A stretch of DNA of 64,000 nt from LMUY01 sp964247705. Its GTDB lineage: Bacteria; Pseudomonadota; Alphaproteobacteria; Acetobacterales; Acetobacteraceae. The notes under the pieces were generated by a model. It was not told the DNA's origin. It saw nothing but the letters and a program-made list of their open reading frames with translations, and ran no database searches. Both the position numbers and the translations under genes were made by a program. Numbering within the stretch: position 1 is the stretch's first letter; each line of letters starts with the position of its first letter. The stretch lies in the NCBI GenBank assembly GCA_964247705.1, contig CAXTVQ010000002.1:68433-132432 (forward strand), given 5' to 3'. Positions 25,778 to 33,551 of this stretch are shown here, in pieces.

Positions 25778-26786
25778 GGGTCAGCGTCTGCGGTGCAAAC
25801 AGCTCCTCCGGCGCCATCTCGCGCGGCGTGACACCCTGCACATGGCACCAGCGGAGAAAAGCCCCGAGCGTCACCCGGTTCGGCTCGAGCCCGTAGGGGA
25901 ACGGGTCCGGCCCGAACAGCCCCTGGATGTCCGCCATGAACGCCGGGACCCACGGCAAGGGCACCCGGCTCGCGGTGTATTCGGACAGGCGATACTGGCT
26001 GCGGCGCTTGGCTTCGTCGAACGCCGCGAACAGGTTCATCGCCGCCCAGGCAAACCGCTCCAGCACCGCGGCACGCAACACCACCACGTGCATGATCGGG
26101 TAGATCCCGGTCTGCTTGAAATACGCGCGTTCCTCGGCCGCCGGGTCGTCGAACAGCCGCTTGATCCCCGGGTGCCCCGCCTCGAAGCTATCGGGCGGAT
26201 GCGCGGACAGCACCGCGTCCACCTCGCCCGAATGCAGCATGGCATCCAAGGACGTCTCCGGCCGCGGCGTCACACGCAGCCCGTCCGGCAACGATAATGT
26301 CACCTTCTCCGCCCGGCCCGGCTGGTTCACCCCCGCCTGCTGCCACTCGATGCCGCGCAGGTCCACGCCATAGGTATCGGCCAGCAACCCGCGGCTGTAC
26401 ACCGCTGCCGTCTGCGCCCATTCCGGCACGCCGACCCGGCGCCCCGCCAGGTCGCCAGGCGCCCGCACCGGCCCGTCCGGCCGCACATAGATGGACGAGT
26501 GCCGGAACACCCGCGACGGGAACACCGGCAACGCGACCAGGCTGGCGTCCCCCTGCGACCGCATCGCCGTATATTTCGCGAGCGAGACCTCGCTCATCTC
26601 CCATTCCCGGTAGCGCAGGAACCGGTGGAAGATCTCCTCCGTCGGCAGGAACAGCGGCGCCACCGTGATCCCGTTCGCCCGAACCTGGCCGGAACACAGA
26701 TCCCGCACATGGTCATACTCACCGATCGCGAGCGTGAGCCGCAGCCGGTCACCGTCGAAGACGGGTTGCCAAGGTGTTTCCTCCAT
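25764..26786 (-). CDS. 4,5-dihydroxyphthalate decarboxylase-like protein (copy 1)
   Basis: A 340-residue protein without a signal peptide. It resembles proteins annotated as 4,5-dihydroxyphthalate decarboxylase, which share the NMT1/substrate-binding-protein fold: LTLAIGEYDHVRDLCSG at the start, FLPTEEIFHRFLRYREWEMSEVSLAKY, PVFPSRVFRHSSIYV, GRRVGVPEW and the ending APEELFAPQTLTRVRV. A close paralogue lies at 30716-31702. The decarboxylase function is known for only a few members, so a binding role cannot be excluded. It is the first gene of an operon with the AAHS transporter and divergent from the class II aldolase gene. Confidence 0.78.
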   Translation of the reverse strand: MEETPWQPVFDGDRLRLTLAIGEYDHVRDLCSGQVRANGITVAPLFLPTEEIFHRFLRYREWEMSEVSLAKYTAMRSQGDASLVALPVFPSRVFRHSSIYVRPDGPVRAPGDLAGRRVGVPEWAQTAAVYSRGLLADTYGVDLRGIEWQQAGVNQPGRAEKVTLSLPDGLRVTPRPETSLDAMLHSGEVDAVLSAHPPDSFEAGHPGIKRLFDDPAAEERAYFKQTGIYPIMHVVVLRAAVLERFAWAAMNLFAAFDEAKRRSQYRLSEYTASRVPLPWVPAFMADIQGLFGPDPFPYGLEPNRVTLGAFLRWCHVQGVTPREMAPEELFAPQTLTRVRV

Positions 26787-26939
26787 GCCCCGGACCCTGC
26801 CACGCCTTCCCCGGCTTCGGCCAGCCCCTTGCCGATCAACGGGCCGCAGGCTTCAACTTCCGCTCCCCTCGAAGCAGGGGCCCGGGGGCGGGGTACCACA
26901 ATCCCAACCCCTGACAACGGCCAAACATAGGAGCGCCCG

Positions 26940-27662
26940 ATGTCCGACGCCGCCATCGCCGACACGCTGAACCAACTGGTCATCGCCAACCGCATCCTCG
27001 CCCGAGAGGACGTGATCGACGATTTCGGCCATGTCAGCGTCCGCAACCCGAACGATCCCGGGCGCTATTTCCTCTCGCGCTCCCGCTCCCCCGAGAACGT
27101 CACCCGCGACGACCTGATGGAGTTCACGCTGGATGGCGAGCCTGTCGCGCAGAACGGGCGCGTGATGTATCGCGAGCGGGCGCTGCACGGCGCCGTCTAC
27201 ATGGCCCGTCCGGACGTGAACGCCGTCACGCACCACCACGCACGCTCCGTGCTCCCGTTCACCAACGGCCGGGTCAAGCTGCGCCCGGTCTTCCACATGG
27301 CCTCCGTCATTGGCCACGAAATCCCCGTTTGGGACAGCCAAGCCGAGTTCGGCGACACCAACATGCTGATCGAGACCATGCCGCAGGGCCAATCCATGGC
27401 GCGCGCGATGGGCCAGGAGCGCTGCGTGCTGATCCGCAGTCATGGCGCAACGTGTGCCGGGCAGACACTGCGGGAGGCGGTCTTCGTGTCGATCTACCTG
27501 AAGGAGAACGCCGAGGCGCAGCTTCGCATGATGCAACTCGGCGAACCCACCTTCTTGACGCCAGGCGAGATCGACCGGTGCCGGGACATGCTTTTGTCGG
27601 AGATGCCGCAGAACCGCACCTGGGACTACCGGGTGGCACGCGCCGGATTCCGCGGCTTGTGA
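26940..27662 (+). CDS. Class II aldolase/adducin family protein
   Basis: A 240-residue cytoplasmic metalloenzyme candidate. Metal-binding His residues are visible in VNAVTHHHARSV and VLIRSHGATCAG, and the N-terminal helix-turn DDFGHVSVRNP is typical. Besides sugar-phosphate aldolases the family includes aromatic decarboxylases such as 3,4-dihydroxyphthalate 2-decarboxylase, which is attractive beside dihydroxyphthalate-decarboxylase-like genes. The catalytic role here is inferred from context. ATG 26940 is preceded by AGGAG about 7 nt upstream. Confidence 0.8.
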   Translation: MSDAAIADTLNQLVIANRILAREDVIDDFGHVSVRNPNDPGRYFLSRSRSPENVTRDDLMEFTLDGEPVAQNGRVMYRERALHGAVYMARPDVNAVTHHHARSVLPFTNGRVKLRPVFHMASVIGHEIPVWDSQAEFGDTNMLIETMPQGQSMARAMGQERCVLIRSHGATCAGQTLREAVFVSIYLKENAEAQLRMMQLGEPTFLTPGEIDRCRDMLLSEMPQNRTWDYRVARAGFRGL

Positions 27663-27734
27663 TGAGCGCATTGCATCAGGCTTTAGAAGCCAGCCCTTCT
27701 CTAGCAAGGCGTTCTCTGGTCGCCCGGTAAAACG

Positions 27735-27768
27735 GCTGCGGCGCAGGAGTAGCCTCCTGCGCCGCAGC
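27735..27768. terminator. Strong hairpin between convergent genes
   Basis: A perfect 15-bp inverted repeat (GCTGCGGCGCAGGAG and its complement) with a 4-nt loop lies between the convergent class II aldolase and ferritin-like genes. Only TT follows on the plus strand. Its position suggests a bidirectional transcription terminator or mRNA end-protecting hairpin. Confidence 0.75.
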
Positions 27769-27789
27769 TTCAGCCTAAGAAACCATGTC

Positions 27790-28737
27790 CTACGGGGCGT
27801 TCGCGACGGTGCCGTTCGTGATAGCGCCGGAGAAGCCGTTGGGCAGGAAGCCGCCCTTGCCCATGCCGCCGTCGGTGACGATGTTGATGACCTGATTCGT
27901 GTTGCGCTGGAACGTCAGGCCGTTGGCATCTGTCGGCGCCACGTTGAGGAAGCCGTTCGCCGGGATCACCGTGCCCGAATCGTCGTTCGCGTTGGACGCC
28001 GCGGCGCGCAGGGCGGAGATCGCCGCCGTGTCGAACGCAGCGCCCGCACCGAGTTGGCCGAGCACGAAGCGGATCAGTCCACCGTGGTAGCCTTCGACCG
28101 CAAGGATCTGGGCTGCCGCCAACAAGTAAGCCTTATTCTGGATCAGCGCCGCCGCACCAGAGTAAGCAGTGACGCCGACGTCCTCGAACACGTACGCGCC
28201 GAGAAAGAAATTGGCCTGGTTGGCAAACGGATTGAACTGCACGTTCGCGGTCGTGATCCCGGCTGCCACGGCAGCCGCCTGGAAACCACCGGCAAGATCG
28301 ATCGTGGGCTCGGCGACCGCGGCCGATCCCAGTGCGGAGCGCAGGAAGTTCACGTGGTTCATCTCATCGAGCGCGATGTTCTCGGCATACTGCGCGAACA
28401 GCGGCGTCACGAACGGGACCGCAGAGCCGCCATTGACGACGCCCCGCGTGCCGACGCCCGTGGTGGACGACGCCGGCAGACCTTGGCCATTCACCGCGCG
28501 CAGATAGTACTCGGCCTCGATATACTCGAGGTTGAGCGCGAAGTTCAAAATGGCCACGTCGTTTATCGCCGTCTGCGCCGCAGCCTTCTTGCTCACCAAC
28601 GCTGCGCCGATCGGGCCGAGCCCGGTGAGGAACGCCGCCGCCGCGGCACCCTTGCCGAGCCGGCGTGCAAGGCGGCGCTTGCCGAACCCTGCCTCCAAGC
28701 CCTCGTTCGTCGATTCAGAAATCGTATGTTCGTCCAA
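27790..28737 (-). CDS. Exported ferritin-like domain protein (copy A)
   Basis: A 315-residue protein. Its N-terminus has twin-Arg-rich KRRLARRLGKG followed by a hydrophobic stretch ending AAAQ, suggesting export, possibly by Tat. The ferritin-like four-helix domain (about 58-230) carries likely di-iron ligands: LEYIEAEYY, DEMNHVNFL, FEDVGVTAY and AVEGYHGGLIR. The C-terminus ends in a conserved FLPNGFSGAI motif. It starts with TTG at 28737, preceded by GGAGG 8 nt upstream. It is a paralogue of the gene 30 bp upstream and related to desiccation-associated ferritin-like proteins; the function is unknown. Confidence 0.82.
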   Translation of the reverse strand: MDEHTISESTNEGLEAGFGKRRLARRLGKGAAAAAFLTGLGPIGAALVSKKAAAQTAINDVAILNFALNLEYIEAEYYLRAVNGQGLPASSTTGVGTRGVVNGGSAVPFVTPLFAQYAENIALDEMNHVNFLRSALGSAAVAEPTIDLAGGFQAAAVAAGITTANVQFNPFANQANFFLGAYVFEDVGVTAYSGAAALIQNKAYLLAAAQILAVEGYHGGLIRFVLGQLGAGAAFDTAAISALRAAASNANDDSGTVIPANGFLNVAPTDANGLTFQRNTNQVINIVTDGGMGKGGFLPNGFSGAITNGTVANAP

Positions 28738-28767
28738 CTTGATATCCTCCGAGCGGATTCGCGCGCG

Positions 28768-29781
28768 TTAGTGAATGTTGCCGTTGAGGCCATTCGGGAA
28801 GAAGTCGCCGTTAGAGTGGGTCGGACCACCCTGGACGACGCTCAACACTTGGCTCGGCGTGCGCGCGTAGTTCAGCGAGTTGTTGTCGGTGTTCGTGATG
28901 CGGGCCTGCTGCGTGGTCGGATACGTGATGCCCGAACCGGTCGTCTGGTTGGAGGCCAGAGACTGTGCAGCAGCGATCGCGGCAGTACGGAACGGCAGCG
29001 CCGAGCCATTCGCGGCGTCGGCTGCAACCGCGGTCAAACCTTCATTGAGGCCCACGCTGGATTGGGTCAGCACGCCACGGATCGCACCTGCGTGGTAGGC
29101 CTCGGTCGCCAGGATGCTGGCCGCAGCACTGAGGACGGCAGGATTGCTGATCAGGATGGACGCCCCGATATAGGCGGTAACCCCGACCTCGGTCAGCGTG
29201 AAAGCGCCCAGGAAGAAGCTGATCTCGTCGGCGAACGGGTTGAACGTCTGGCCCGGCGCAATCGCCCCCGAGGTCACTGCCGCGGCTTGGAACGCACCAG
29301 CCAGATCGATCAACGGACGCGCCACCGCTGCGGAGCCGAGCTGGCCGCGGAGGAAGTTGATGTGGGCTTGCTCGTCCACGGCGATCTTGGCTGCGACCTC
29401 AAAGAAATAGGGGTTCTGGAACGGCACGAGCGTGCCACCGTTCACGCCGCCGAGCGTGCCTGTGCCCGTCGTCATCGCCGCAGACAACCCCTGCCCGGTC
29501 GTGCCGCGGGTGTAGAACTCACCTTCGAGATACTCGAGGTTCAGCGCAAAGTTCAGGATGTCCTGATCGGTAAACGCAGACTGCGCCTGCGCCTTGCCGC
29601 TGGAAAGAGCGACGCCGACTGGGCCCATCGTCGCGAGGAGAGCGGTCGCGGTTGCACTGATCCCGAGTTTCGACATGATGTTGCGCCGGCTGAAACCCGA
29701 GGGCGCGTCCTCCGTGTGCTCGATCAGCCCCTTCGTCAACTCATCCTCCTTCGTCGAAAAACGCTTGCTCATGAACGACAT
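28768..29781 (-). CDS. Exported ferritin-like domain protein (copy B)
   Basis: A 337-residue paralogue of the downstream gene. The Tat-like signal FSRRNIMSKLG is followed by a hydrophobic core and AQAQ. The ferritin-like domain (about 70-245) has LEYLEGEFY, DEQAHINFL, LTEVGVTAY and ATEAYHAGAIR, so both ExxH pairs are kept. The C-terminus ends FFPNGLNGNIH, matching copy A. ATG 29781 is used because GGAGG lies 5 nt upstream. The pair is probably one transcript. Family members may bind metals or protect against oxidative or drying stress, but that is inference. Confidence 0.82.
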   Translation of the reverse strand: MSFMSKRFSTKEDELTKGLIEHTEDAPSGFSRRNIMSKLGISATATALLATMGPVGVALSSGKAQAQSAFTDQDILNFALNLEYLEGEFYTRGTTGQGLSAAMTTGTGTLGGVNGGTLVPFQNPYFFEVAAKIAVDEQAHINFLRGQLGSAAVARPLIDLAGAFQAAAVTSGAIAPGQTFNPFADEISFFLGAFTLTEVGVTAYIGASILISNPAVLSAAASILATEAYHAGAIRGVLTQSSVGLNEGLTAVAADAANGSALPFRTAAIAAAQSLASNQTTGSGITYPTTQQARITNTDNNSLNYARTPSQVLSVVQGGPTHSNGDFFPNGLNGNIH

Positions 29782-30055
29782 TGCTTCCTCCACCTACTAA
29801 CGATGTCTAAAAAGCAGAGCACCGCATAGTTCCGTATTGCTATCCGAATTCCGCACTGTAACCCGCTCGACACGCTACCCGGCCGGGTTAGACTCTGGTC
29901 TCAATAGGGCACGAACATGCGTTTGCGAACTGTCAGAGGTTGGCCGGTAGCGTTCAGTTGATGAACCTTTAGCCATATCAGGAGTAGCCTACCGCTCAGT
30001 TCCTTAGCATTACGCTGAGTTCGGTGAAGTGGATGCTGACGGCACGGGGCGGAAC
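29782..30055. promoter_or_regulatory. Divergent intergenic region between ferritin-like pair and GspC-like gene
   Basis: The 274-bp region is AT-richer than its surroundings and must hold promoters for both directions. The only clear symmetry is a short palindrome, GTTCA-N5-TGAAC, at 29952-29966. No gene or RNA was recognised in it. Confidence 0.4.
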
Positions 30056-30706
30056 ATGAATTTAGTGCCATTGTCTCTGTTGAGTCTTGTTGCCCTCGTA
30101 GCGGGTAGCAGACCGAGCGCCGTCGCGGACGGCACCACAGTCCACCGCGCCGCTTTTGCAACACCACCGTCGACGCCAGCGGCTGATCAAAAACAAACTT
30201 CGATCAACCCGTACGATACGTACGTAGCGGAGTTGCTGGCACGTCCGCTTTTTTCTCCCCGCCGACGGCCGGACGAAACTGTCCCACTCCCGGGCGGCGT
30301 CACGGCGGTAGCAGGCGTTCCTCGCTTGAGCGGCATCCTGGTCAATGGCGCAGACCGCCGCGCGATCTTCGCCGGCGCCGGACGAGGCGGCCGGCTGCAA
30401 TCGATCATCGCCCGTGAAGGAGAGGCCGTGGGAGCGTACCGCGTGCAAACGGTGACGCGCGACGGTGTCCTACTCACCGGTCCGGATGGCGATCATGTCC
30501 TGAAGCCGAGCTTCTCGACTGCGCCGGCCACAACCGGCACGCCCGCGCTCCAGATACCGGCCAACATGGTGTCGGTCGGCTCACCCCGTCTCGACCCCAA
30601 CCGCTTCGATGCGCCGGTTGGCGCTATGGGGCTGGCGATGTATCGCTACGACCCCGCCGCACCACACGCGCCCACTCCGGTCGCCCCCGCGCTGACGGCG
30701 CATTAG
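30056..30706 (+). CDS. Exported GspC/PilP-like periplasmic protein
   Basis: A 216-residue protein with a signal peptide (MNLVPLSLLSLVALVAGS, ending near AVADG). The mature part has YVAELLARPLFSPRRRP, the short motif found at the start of GspC/GspN-type type II secretion proteins, then a compact beta domain (VPRLSGILVNGADRRAIFAGAG...GGRLQSIIAREGEAVGAYRVQ) resembling the GspC homology region. The C-terminal 60 residues are Pro/Ala-rich. No other secretion genes are in the window, so it is either an orphan or part of a split system. ATG 30056 is preceded by GGCGGAAC. Confidence 0.62.
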   Translation: MNLVPLSLLSLVALVAGSRPSAVADGTTVHRAAFATPPSTPAADQKQTSINPYDTYVAELLARPLFSPRRRPDETVPLPGGVTAVAGVPRLSGILVNGADRRAIFAGAGRGGRLQSIIAREGEAVGAYRVQTVTRDGVLLTGPDGDHVLKPSFSTAPATTGTPALQIPANMVSVGSPRLDPNRFDAPVGAMGLAMYRYDPAAPHAPTPVAPALTAH

Positions 30707-30715
30707 CCTCGGACA

Positions 30716-31702
30716 CTAAATCCGGAAACTCTCGAGCGTCTGCGGGGCGAATAACGCCTCAGGCGCCAGCAACCGCTTCGATAGCCCTTGTTCGTGGTGG
30801 TAGCGCAGGAAGGTCTCCAGCACGTGCCGGTTCGGCTGCAGCCCATACGGCCACCAATCGTCGCCCATCTCGCGCCGCACTTCGTCGACCGCCGCCGTTT
30901 GCCAGGGCAGCATCGTCTTGAGCGCCGCTGTCTCCCGCAGTCCCTCATAGGTGATTTGCTGGCTCGCAACGAACGCTTTGAACAAGCTCTGGGCCATCCA
31001 CGGATTGTCCCGCCAAAGCGCCCGGCGTAGTGCCACCACGTGCATGATCGGGAAGATGCGGGTACGGCGGAAATAGTCGCGCTCCCGCTCGGCGTAGTCG
31101 GGGAACAGCCGCCGCACCCGGTCCGGCTCGCTATAAAACGTGCTGGGCGCCCGCGCCGTGTGCAATGCGTCGATCTCGCCGTCGGCCAGCATGCGGGACA
31201 ACGTCTTGCCCGGCCCGATCGGCGTCACCCGGATGGCCGGCGGCAGGTCGATCTTCAGCTTGTCCACCCGGCCTGGCTGCTCCTCCCCGCCGCAAACATA
31301 TTCGACGCTGTCCACCGGCACGCCATGCTCGTCCGATAGGATGCCCCTTATCCAGACTGGCGCCGTCATTTGATATTCCGGCACGCCGATCCGCTTGCCA
31401 CGAAGCTGTCCCGGCTCGGTGATCCCGGATGCCGCACTCACGTAGATTGCGGAATGCCGGAAGAAACGCGACGGGAAAACCGGGATCGCGATGAACGGCG
31501 GCTCGTCCTGATGCAGCGTCGCCGTGTAGGACGACATCGACATCTCGCAGGCGTCGAACTCGCGGAACCGCGCCATGCGGAAGAACGTCTCCTCCACCGG
31601 CAGCGATAGGTAGTTCAGCGCGATACCATCCGGCCGGATCGTACCATCGGCCAGCGCCCGGGTGCGGTCGTAATCCCAGCAGGCGAGTGTAACGGGCAGC
31701 AT
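30716..31702 (-). CDS. 4,5-dihydroxyphthalate decarboxylase-like protein (copy 2)
   Basis: A 328-residue protein without a signal peptide, paralogous to the one at 25764-26786. Shared landmarks are LPVEETFFRMARFREFDACEMSMSSY, PVFPSRFFRHSAIYV, GKRIGVPEYQ, RIFPIMHVVALRRALW and the ending LLAPEALFAPQTLESFRI. ATG 31702 gives MLPVTLACWDYDRTRALADG, matching the paralogue's start. It is 10 bp downstream of 3-hydroxybenzoate 6-hydroxylase, so it may supply or process a related aromatic acid. Function is inferred from family annotation. Confidence 0.78.
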   Translation of the reverse strand: MLPVTLACWDYDRTRALADGTIRPDGIALNYLSLPVEETFFRMARFREFDACEMSMSSYTATLHQDEPPFIAIPVFPSRFFRHSAIYVSAASGITEPGQLRGKRIGVPEYQMTAPVWIRGILSDEHGVPVDSVEYVCGGEEQPGRVDKLKIDLPPAIRVTPIGPGKTLSRMLADGEIDALHTARAPSTFYSEPDRVRRLFPDYAERERDYFRRTRIFPIMHVVALRRALWRDNPWMAQSLFKAFVASQQITYEGLRETAALKTMLPWQTAAVDEVRREMGDDWWPYGLQPNRHVLETFLRYHHEQGLSKRLLAPEALFAPQTLESFRI

Positions 31703-31712
31703 CGGCGTTCCT

Positions 31713-32906
31713 TCAGCCGTGGGCAGGGCTATCGAGGCCGCTGCCGCCATAGATCCAAGCCAGGTCATCGTAGAATTGCTGCGGCGACTTGGACGATAGT
31801 ATGTCGTTGCGCAGCGCAGCATGCGCCCCCGCCGGATGGTAGATGTGGTCGCCGATCGCGCGCGACTGCAACTGCACGCGCGCGGTCCGCAGTACTCGTC
31901 GGCCCTGATAGTCGCCGAGCGCCGCCGTGACATCGCCCGGTCGTCCGGCGATGCTGTGCGTGAGCGCCACCGCGTCCTCCATCGCCATGCAGGCGCCTTG
32001 GGCAAAGTATTGCATCATCGGGTGCGCGGCATCTCCCAGCAGCGCCACGCGGCCATCCACCCAACGGTCCACCGGGTCGCGGTCGCACAGCACCCACAAT
32101 TTCCAGTTCGTGCCGATCCGGATCAGTTGCTGCGCCGTCTCGTGCACGTGGCGAAAGCCGCGCATCACTTCCTCCTCCTCCACCGGCAGCCCGGCCACCG
32201 GCTCCGGCGCGTCGTTGTGGTACGTGACGACGAGGTTGAACACCTTCCAGCCGGACAGCGGGTAATGCACGATATGGCACTTAGGGCCCGCCCAAAGCGT
32301 CGCCGCATTCCAGCGCAGATCCTCCGGCATCCGCTCCGTCGGGATCACCGAGCGGTACGTGGTGTGGCCGGACACCCGCGGCGGCCCGTCCCCCACCACC
32401 TGCTTGCGGATGTTGGACCAAAGCCCGTCCGCCCCGATCAACGCCGCGCCGGTCACGTCTTCCCCCGTGGCGAGGTGGGCGGTGACGCTGGCGCCGTCCT
32501 GATCATACCCCGTCACCTGGCAGCCGGTGCGCAGCGTGATGTGCGCGCTCTCCTGGCAGGCGCGCAGGAACACGCCGTGCAGGTCGCCGCGGTGCACCAC
32601 GGCGTAGGGATTGCCGAAGCGCTGCCGGAACGGTTCGTCGAGCGGGACGCGGCAGATCTCTCTTCCCGTGATCGCGTCCATCAGGCGCAACGCGTCCACG
32701 TAGACCGCCATGGCGCGGGCCGCATCACCGATCCCGAGATAGTCGAACGAGTGGAAGGCGTTCGGCCCCAACTGGATCCCCGCGCCGATCTCGCCCAGCG
32801 CCGGCGCCTTCTCGAGCACCGTCACCTTGCGGCCTTTCTGCGCCAGGCCGAGTGCCGCCGCGAGGCCGCCGATACCCCCGCCGGCGATCAGGATGGGTTC
32901 GCTCAT
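31713..32906 (-). CDS. 3-hydroxybenzoate 6-hydroxylase-like FAD monooxygenase
   Basis: A 397-residue group A flavoprotein hydroxylase. FAD-binding motifs are AGGGIGGLAAALGLAQKG at the N-terminus, the internal LIGADGLWSNIRK (DG motif) and GRVALLGDAAHPMMQYFAQG (GD motif). It resembles 3-hydroxybenzoate 6-hydroxylases, which make gentisate with NADH and O2; salicylate hydroxylases are close relatives. The gentisate 1,2-dioxygenase gene 650 bp away supports gentisate as product. It lies between marR and the decarboxylase-like gene with 10-bp gaps, forming an operon. Confidence 0.87.
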   Translation of the reverse strand: MSEPILIAGGGIGGLAAALGLAQKGRKVTVLEKAPALGEIGAGIQLGPNAFHSFDYLGIGDAARAMAVYVDALRLMDAITGREICRVPLDEPFRQRFGNPYAVVHRGDLHGVFLRACQESAHITLRTGCQVTGYDQDGASVTAHLATGEDVTGAALIGADGLWSNIRKQVVGDGPPRVSGHTTYRSVIPTERMPEDLRWNAATLWAGPKCHIVHYPLSGWKVFNLVVTYHNDAPEPVAGLPVEEEEVMRGFRHVHETAQQLIRIGTNWKLWVLCDRDPVDRWVDGRVALLGDAAHPMMQYFAQGACMAMEDAVALTHSIAGRPGDVTAALGDYQGRRVLRTARVQLQSRAIGDHIYHPAGAHAALRNDILSSKSPQQFYDDLAWIYGGSGLDSPAHG

Positions 32907-32916
32907 CGCGCAACTC

Positions 32917-33360
32917 CTAAGCGGGTACGGTCCCGCCCAACCGCCGTAGCATATCGAGCACCGCCGCGTGATTCGCCGGCGCGAAGGGCGCCATCAGGTG
33001 GTCCTGCACCCTGCGCACCGCCGGCTGCACCTTCTCCAGCAACGCAGCGCCCGCTTCGGACAAAGCTAATTTCTTGACGCGCCGGTCGTTCGGGCTCGGC
33101 ACCCGAACCACCCAACCCTTCGCCTCCAACCGCTCCAGCACGTCGCCCAACGTCGAGCGGTCGAACGCGATCAGCGCCGCCAGCCGGGTCGCATCCAGAT
33201 CCGGCGTGTCGTGGATCGCCGACATCGCAGCGAACTGCACCGACGTCAGGTCGTACTTGCCGCACTCGGCCGCGAACAGCGCAGTCGACGCCTGATGCGC
33301 CCGGCGGATGAGGTGGCCCGGCATGGCGTGGAAGTCGGGCATCGCATGGAAGTCGTTCAT
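32917..33360 (-). CDS. MarR-family transcriptional regulator
   Basis: A 147-residue winged-helix repressor. The DNA-binding part reads YDLTSVQFAAMSAIHDTPDLDATRLAALIAFDRSTLGDVLERLEAKGWVVRVP, followed by the wing NDRRVKKLALSEAG. ATG 33360 is used; an in-frame ATG at 33396 would add 12 residues. It is the first gene of the hydroxylase operon and divergent from gentisate dioxygenase. It probably controls both in response to an aromatic ligand; this is inferred from position. Confidence 0.88.
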   Translation of the reverse strand: MNDFHAMPDFHAMPGHLIRRAHQASTALFAAECGKYDLTSVQFAAMSAIHDTPDLDATRLAALIAFDRSTLGDVLERLEAKGWVVRVPSPNDRRVKKLALSEAGAALLEKVQPAVRRVQDHLMAPFAPANHAAVLDMLRRLGGTVPA

Positions 33361-33480
33361 GCAGCGAAAGTACAGGACGTGTTTTCCGTGCGCCACTCCG
33401 CTTCGCGGCCTCCAACCAGGGCGGTGCCGTCGCTTTCACGCGCTCTTGCTCCCAAAGCCCGGCTCTCCGTCCGGCGTTAT

Positions 33481-33515
33481 GTTGACGCTACCGAGATAGA
33501 CAGTATCCTGTCAAC
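33481..33515 (+). promoter_or_regulatory. Promoter and possible MarR operator of gentisate dioxygenase
   Basis: TTGACG (33482-33487) and TATCCT (33504-33509), spaced 16 bp, form a plausible sigma-70 promoter for the plus-strand gene. GTTGAC (33481-33486) and GTCAAC (33510-33515) are an inverted repeat enclosing it, a layout suited to repression by the adjacent MarR protein. Assigned by eye; binding is not shown. Confidence 0.5.
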
Positions 33516-33551
33516 CTGAAGAGGTCGCCAGAACCGAACAGGAGGATGCCT

